Shown: positions 59,639 through 64,000 of the stretch, piece by piece | How positions within the stretch are numbered: the stretch's first letter is position 1 | How the letters are laid out: every line of letters starts with the position of its first letter | Assembly (NCBI GenBank): GCA_900542295.1 | Contig: UQNJ01000003.1 | Location: forward strand, 1 to 64,000 | Reading direction: 5' to 3' | Length of the DNA stretch: 64,000 nt | DNA from: an uncultured Eubacteriales bacterium | Lineage (GTDB): Bacteria; Bacillota; Clostridia; Peptostreptococcales; Anaerovoracaceae | Translations under genes and position numbers: made by a program | The notes under the pieces: generated by a model | Database searches by the model: none | What the model saw: the letters and a program-made list of their open reading frames with translations, nothing else | What the model was told of the DNA's origin: nothing

Positions 59639-61108
59639 TTATTTTATGCCTGCTATATCTTTTGCAAGCTGTTTTTTGCCTTGGATATCGCCCTGTCTCT
59701 GAATCATTATTCTCTGAGCCTGAGGAGAGCCTGCACCATGCATCGATTCCGTTCTGTATCCTACAGCAGAAGAACCCAAGCATATATTTTCAAGGAATCT
59801 GAGAACTCTCATTCTGTCCTCCGTTGAACATATGTCGGTAGTTGCGAAGTATTTATCACAGATTTCTCCAACTGTTTCGCCGTTTCTGCCTACTACTGCG
59901 TCAGACTTGAAATCTGCTTCACTTGGCATAGTAACCATAAGACCGCCTGCGATGTCCTCCGCCAGCCTTACGATTTCATACGGGAATCTTGTTACATTCT
60001 GCTTGCATACATTTGCCAGAAGCAGGTCTATCATGTATGAACCGCATTTTGTAGGACAGCCTTCAGCAGAACATGCTATGCCGCAGCCATATAGAGTTTC
60101 GTTGAGGTGAGTCATTTCTATAAGTTTATCTTTTACTGCGGAAGCTTTTTCAACACCGTTATATTCGGCAGCAAGAGCAGCGGCTCCTATAACCACATCT
60201 CCTACACCCACCTTGCATCCGCCGTATGACTGGCGGTGGAAGCCGGCAAACCTTTCTACCATCATTCCGGCAAAATCATATTCGCCGTTCATGAATATGT
60301 ACTCGTTTGGAATAAATACGTCGTCAAAAACCACAAGTGCTTCCTGACCGCCGAATTTTTTATTTCCAAGATCCACATCGGCGCCGCTTTCTAACTTTCT
60401 TGTATCACATGACTGTCTTCCGTATATCATGAAAACACCTTCTGCATCGCTTGGGCATGCAAAAGAAACTGCATAATCCTTATCCGCTTCGCCCATAGCC
60501 TGAGTAGGCATTACTATGTGCCAGTGAGAATTGATAGAACCGGTCTGGTGAACCTTTGCGCCTTTGACGATTATGCCGTCTGCTCTTCTTTCTTTTACAT
60601 GAACAAACATATCAGGGTCTTTTTGCGCATGAGGCGCTTTTGAACGATCGCCTTTAGGATCTGTCATTGCACCGTCTACTACTAAATCGTTGTCCTGTAC
60701 ATATATAAGAAACTTTTTGAAATTTTCATGGTAATTGGTACCGTATTTTTCATCTATTTCGTATGTTGTGGAATATACGGCATTGAAAGCATCCATTCCT
60801 ACACAGCGCTGGAAACAGCTTGCAGTTTTCTGACCTAATAGTCTCTGCATTTTAACCTTGTTTTTCAAATCCTCGGTGCTCTGATGAATGTGTGTGAAAC
60901 GGTTTATTTTTCTTCCCGTAAGATGTGAAGTAGCTGTCATAAGCTCTTCATATTCGGGATTCTGTGCAAGACTGTAAGTCATAGCCACACAGCTTATAGA
61001 TGGTCTGATTATAGGGTGATCAACCCAGTTGTCTATTTTTTCTCCGAACATATAAACCTTGGTTTTTAATTTTCTAAGGCTTTCAATATATTATGCCGAT
61101 GTCATCAT
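59639..61108 (-). pseudogene. abfD: 4-hydroxybutyryl-CoA dehydratase/vinylacetyl-CoA isomerase gene with a nonsense codon at codon 6
   Basis: AbfD dehydrates 4-hydroxybutyryl-CoA to crotonyl-CoA using a [4Fe-4S] cluster and FAD. The cluster ligands are all present, each 20 lower than in the Clostridium aminobutyricum enzyme when counted from ATG 61051: Cys79 and Cys83 (SCFQRCVGMDA), His272 and Cys279 (FHRQSYGGCK). The missing 20 residues are encoded upstream in the same frame: YIESLRKLKTKVY directly precedes MFGEKI, then TAA (61093-61091), then MMTSA. AAGGAGG lies about ten bases before ATG 61108. So the native start is at 61108 (or 61105), and a Gln-type codon has become TAA. Restart at 61051 (no ribosome site) would give 470 residues. 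Everything else is intact. Confidence 0.85.
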
Positions 61109-61279
61109 ACTTGTTTATCCTCCTTAGTGCCGATGAAAGACAATTATATTGTAATAAAACTATAACACAATTGATTTTCAATCTGAAATATATTAAAGTT
61201 ATGTAAAAGTATAACATATTATAATTTGTTTTTTGTAAAAAATAAAGCTATTATTTTAAGTAAAGGAAAAGGTGAAAAC

Positions 61280-62224
61280 ATGGATGTTAAACAGCTGAAC
61301 TATTTTGTGCAGATTGCCAAATACGGAAGTTATTCGTTAGCGTCACAGAAGCTTTATATTTCTCAGCCTGCGCTGAGCAAGGTTATTAAAAACATGGAAG
61401 AAGAGATGGGATTCACTTTCTTTTATACATATCAGAGAAAGCAAAAGCTCACTGATGCAGGACAGGCGTTTTACGAAAAGGCGGTAAGATTGATTGAAAA
61501 TTACAATGATCTTATTCAGACAACCTATACTGAGGAAGGAATTGATAAGGGACACCTGAGGATAGGGCTTTCCGTTGCGGGAGGAGGAGCATTGTTTTCA
61601 CATATAGTACCGGGCTTTAATGCATCTTATCCACAGATAACATTTTCAATATTTGAGAAAGAGACAAATCTTCTTAAAGAAGAACTCCTCAAGAAAAATT
61701 TGGATCTTGCATATATAGATCTGCGTCATCTGAAAGAAGAAGAGGATGAGGAGAATTTCGAGGTTTATTCTATCCTGAAATCAGAGAATGTTCTTGTGGC
61801 AAGTGTTGATAATCCTATAACGCAGAAGCACAATGTCGGATATGAAGATATGCACGATCAGAGGCTGATTCTATACAATGCCGGCAAAGAGATAGGAAGT
61901 CAGACTGAGCTTGAAATTAAAAAGCTTGGGTTTACACCCAATGTTGTTTTGGTAAGCACTCAGTGGAATTTTATACTGGATATGGTCGCAAATAACATGG
62001 GAGTAGTATTTTGCCCATATTACATATATAACAAGTTCAACAGCCCGGGGCTTACCTGTGTTAAGCTTGACGAAAAAATCGGATATAGGGATATAGGAAT
62101 TATTACTAAGAAAAACGAATATAAGACGAGAGCATGCACATGCTTTCTTGATTATGCCACCGATGTGGACAAGTATGAGCATGTAATGAACAAGCTGCTT
62201 TTCAGCGGCAATCCCTCCGACTGA
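61280..62224 (+). CDS. LysR-family transcriptional regulator
   Basis: A 314-residue LysR regulator: N-terminal winged helix MDVKQLNYFVQIAKYGSYSLASQKLYISQP..., spread over residues 1-30, followed by ALSKVIKNMEEEMGF, and a periplasmic-binding-type sensor domain. The ATG 61280 follows AAAAGGTG; the open frame extends upstream to 61226 without a ribosome site. It diverges from abfD, the classic arrangement of a LysR regulator and its target, and is followed by an alcohol dehydrogenase gene. The ligand may be a fermentation intermediate such as a hydroxy acid. The gene is intact. Confidence 0.92.
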   Translation: MDVKQLNYFVQIAKYGSYSLASQKLYISQPALSKVIKNMEEEMGFTFFYTYQRKQKLTDAGQAFYEKAVRLIENYNDLIQTTYTEEGIDKGHLRIGLSVAGGGALFSHIVPGFNASYPQITFSIFEKETNLLKEELLKKNLDLAYIDLRHLKEEEDEENFEVYSILKSENVLVASVDNPITQKHNVGYEDMHDQRLILYNAGKEIGSQTELEIKKLGFTPNVVLVSTQWNFILDMVANNMGVVFCPYYIYNKFNSPGLTCVKLDEKIGYRDIGIITKKNEYKTRACTCFLDYATDVDKYEHVMNKLLFSGNPSD

Positions 62225-62249
62225 TTATTACTGATTGAGGAGAAGAAAA

Positions 62250-63341
62250 ATGAAAGGTAAAATTGTTTTTTTTGAAGGAGAAAAAAAATTCGGATTTGCA
62301 GAAGAGATTCTGCCGAAAGTTGAAGATGGTGCAGTTCTGACTAAAGTACTTTGTACCAACATATGTGGTTCCGACATAAAGAACTGGAAAGGCACATCGT
62401 CTGTCGGAATGGGAGATAAGCCTACATGTCAAGGTCATGAGTTTGTCGGAGAAATTTTTGAACTTGGAAAAGGTGTTGAAACTGACAGCATGGGACAGCC
62501 CGTAAAAGTAGGAGACAGAATAGTAGCCCCTTATTTTATAACATGCGGCGAATGTAAAGCCTGCAAGGCAGGGCGATATGATCTTTGTGAAAATGCATAT
62601 ATACATCTTGGAAACAATCCGTCTGAATGGCCTCACTTCGGAGGAACCTTTGCCTCTCATTATTATATTTATCCCGAGCAGATGTTTTATAAGGTGCCTG
62701 ACAGCGTGCCAAATGAGCTTGCGGTCGGTGTAAACTGTGCTTTTTCTCAGGTGTATTACGGTCTTGAAAGAGCAAACTTGAAATCGGGAGAAACTTTGCT
62801 GATTCAGGGCGCAGGCGGTCTCGGACTTTATGCTTCGGCTATAGCAAAGGAAAAGGGCGCAAAAGTGATTCTCATGGATGGTGTAAAAGAAAGACTTGAA
62901 CTTGCTGAAAAATTTGGAGCTGATTATACTGTAAATATCTCAGAAATAAGTGATCTCGGAGAGAGAGAGAACCTTGTAAAAAAACTTACCAACGGAGATG
63001 GAGCAGATGTGGCTCTCGAGGTTACAGGATTTGCAGGGGCTTTTGAAGAAGGTATCAGACACCTTGGAATTATGGGAAGATATGTAGTTATCGGAATAAA
63101 TTCCACGGCAGTAAATGCTGTTATTTCTCCCGGATATATAACAAGAAAAGCACTTACCGTTTATGGCGTAGTCAGGTATCTGCCTGAGTACATACATAAA
63201 TCTTTAAAATTCCTCGAAAAATATCAGGACAAGTATCCTTTTAAAGACTTTTCGGAAAGAAAATTCAGCCTTGATGAAATTGGAGAGGCATTGCAGATGT
63301 CAGCCGACAGAAAGATAACAAGAGCTATAATAATCCCATAA
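62250..63341 (+). CDS. zinc-binding medium-chain alcohol dehydrogenase
   Basis: A 363-residue NAD(P)-dependent dehydrogenase of the threonine/sorbitol dehydrogenase branch. Catalytic zinc: CTNICGSDIKNW (Cys) and GHEFVGEI (His, Glu). Structural zinc: CGECKACKAGRYDLC (four Cys). The Rossmann motif is GAGGLGLYASAIAKEKGAK. The ATG 62250 follows GAGGAGA. The substrate is unknown; with abfD and LysR nearby a role in 4-hydroxybutyrate or diol metabolism is possible, but this is only from position. A terminator follows. Confidence 0.9.
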   Translation: MKGKIVFFEGEKKFGFAEEILPKVEDGAVLTKVLCTNICGSDIKNWKGTSSVGMGDKPTCQGHEFVGEIFELGKGVETDSMGQPVKVGDRIVAPYFITCGECKACKAGRYDLCENAYIHLGNNPSEWPHFGGTFASHYYIYPEQMFYKVPDSVPNELAVGVNCAFSQVYYGLERANLKSGETLLIQGAGGLGLYASAIAKEKGAKVILMDGVKERLELAEKFGADYTVNISEISDLGERENLVKKLTNGDGADVALEVTGFAGAFEEGIRHLGIMGRYVVIGINSTAVNAVISPGYITRKALTVYGVVRYLPEYIHKSLKFLEKYQDKYPFKDFSERKFSLDEIGEALQMSADRKITRAIIIP

Positions 63342-63358
63342 GTGTTGAACCGCACTGG

Positions 63359-63398
63359 CTGCCGTTTCATGTTATTGAAACGGCAGTCTGTATTTTTT
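63359..63398 (+). terminator. intrinsic terminator
   Basis: CTGCCGTTTCA (63359-63369) pairs perfectly with TGAAACGGCAG (63376-63386), followed by TCTGTATTTTTT. The next 165 bases contain a 12-base palindrome, CCGACATGTCGG (63437-63448), and no gene. Confidence 0.85.
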
Positions 63399-63565
63399 GC
63401 AGCAAAAAATTTCGGATTATTTTTTAAGGTGAAAAGCCGACATGTCGGTAAAAAAGAGTTGTAAAGCGGCAAAATATTCATATGCATGAAGGTGGTTCAG
63501 TGCATATTTTGAGTCTTTGTACATATATTTTAGAGACCATATATGTAGAAAGGACGGCGCTTTTT

Positions 63566-64000
63566 ATGAAGCTGAGGAAACGACGGGAAACAGCAGATGT
63601 AAGATGTGATGCAGATGAAAAAAAACATAGAACCGGAAAATCTGAACAAGGCTCGGGTCTTTTAAAGTACAAAAGAAAAATATTTGTTACCGTATTGGGC
63701 TGTGCAGCAGTTCTGGGTGCATGTGCAGGAATTGCCGGAAACCTGCCCAAGCACGAGCCTTTAGAACTTGAGACTGTAAATGACGATGTAAAGCAGCAGA
63801 ATGAGACGGAACCCTTTGAAGTTGCTGCAAAAGCCGCTGTTTTGATAGATGCGGATACAGGAAGTGTTTTGTTTCAGCAAAATGCTCATGAGGAACTGCC
63901 TCTTGCTTCGGTAACGAAAGTGATGACAATGCTTTTAGTTATGGATTCTGTGGATTCAGGTAAAATCACACTTGACGATGAAGTGACAATTTCACAACGG
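63566..64000 (+). CDS. D-alanyl-D-alanine carboxypeptidase (S11 family), 5' part
   Basis: The frame is open from ATG 63566 to the window end (145 codons). A basic cytoplasmic tail of about 40 residues precedes a membrane anchor (FVTVLGCAAVLGACAG), then an acidic linker. The penicillin-binding domain begins AAKAAVLIDADTGSVLFQQN and shows the SxxK active site LASVTKVMTMLL. S11 enzymes trim the terminal D-Ala of peptidoglycan; sporulation-linked members (DacB/DacF) are also possible. AAAGGA lies 11 bases before the ATG. The SxN and KTG motifs lie beyond the window. Confidence 0.88.
   Translation, partial: MKLRKRRETADVRCDADEKKHRTGKSEQGSGLLKYKRKIFVTVLGCAAVLGACAGIAGNLPKHEPLELETVNDDVKQQNETEPFEVAAKAAVLIDADTGSVLFQQNAHEELPLASVTKVMTMLLVMDSVDSGKITLDDEVTISQR

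Noticed and set aside
61091..61093. Recoding of the TAA in abfD
   Set aside because: TAA is not known to be read as selenocysteine or pyrrolysine, and no structured element follows; a nonsense mutation is simpler.
1..64000. CRISPR arrays, rRNA genes, classical riboswitches and T-boxes
   Set aside because: Looked for by eye on both strands; no regularly spaced repeats, rRNA stretches or T-box motifs were seen.

Overview
The window is A+T-rich chromosomal DNA from an anaerobic, low-GC Gram-positive bacterium, most likely a spore-forming member of Clostridia. The pointers are a cotJABC spore-coat operon, strong AGGAGG ribosome sites, tandem matches to the Spo0A box, GH25 and CWB2 wall proteins, a sortase-type anchored peptidase, and genes of the 4-hydroxybutyryl-CoA/acyl-CoA fermentation type. 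I cannot name the species.

Layout: 1-2.6 kb is the end of an integrated element (excisionase-like protein, XRE repressor, tyrosine integrase, and a divergent switch region with three repeated operators). 2.7-12.2 kb is housekeeping and envelope: gap, an MFS transporter, a PdaA-like deacetylase, a polar amino-acid ABC pair, a large anchored M14 peptidase, and a secreted nuclease lipoprotein. 12.3-26.6 kb holds a MATE pump behind a likely attenuator, cotJABC, a KdpDE-like two-component pair, an MBOAT/SGNH pair, a nicotinamidase-like hydrolase with a shortened class-V PLP enzyme, a small (p)ppGpp synthetase, an aldo/keto reductase, a GH25 wall lysozyme and an AEC transporter. 26.8-33.8 kb is a puuR-like/potABCD operon and an E2-like acyltransferase with an acyl-CoA synthetase. 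34-37 kb is a D-amino-acid locus (racemase, DmpA-type aminopeptidase, D-cysteine desulfhydrase-like enzyme) whose first operon starts at a well-formed sigma-54 promoter. 38-42 kb is a minus-strand operon (DUF6873-type, radical SAM, ACT, UPF0210). ung is flanked by tandem Spo0A-type boxes, and the NhaC-family gene after it has a second sigma-54 promoter. 44.5-48 kb carries a VanG-like D-Ala ligase, an M29 aminopeptidase and a lipid kinase.

47.9-50.9 kb is a graveyard next to a tRNA-Ser(CGA): broken reading frames, an IS200 stub, a frameshifted CHAP domain, a small excisionase and an integrase relic with in-frame stops. 51.4-57.3 kb returns to healthy genes (rmuC, phosphoesterase, deoB, pyrimidine-nucleoside phosphorylase, citrate synthase).

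The most striking part is 57.4-61.1 kb, which looks like a decaying fermentation block. It has an acyl-CoA dehydrogenase missing its 5' part, an in-frame chimera of the EtfB N-terminus and EtfA C-terminus, and an abfD (4-hydroxybutyryl-CoA dehydratase) with a TAA at codon 6 just after its own ribosome site. A LysR regulator and a zinc alcohol dehydrogenase follow, and a D,D-carboxypeptidase gene runs off the end. All family calls come from reading motifs; no database search was run.
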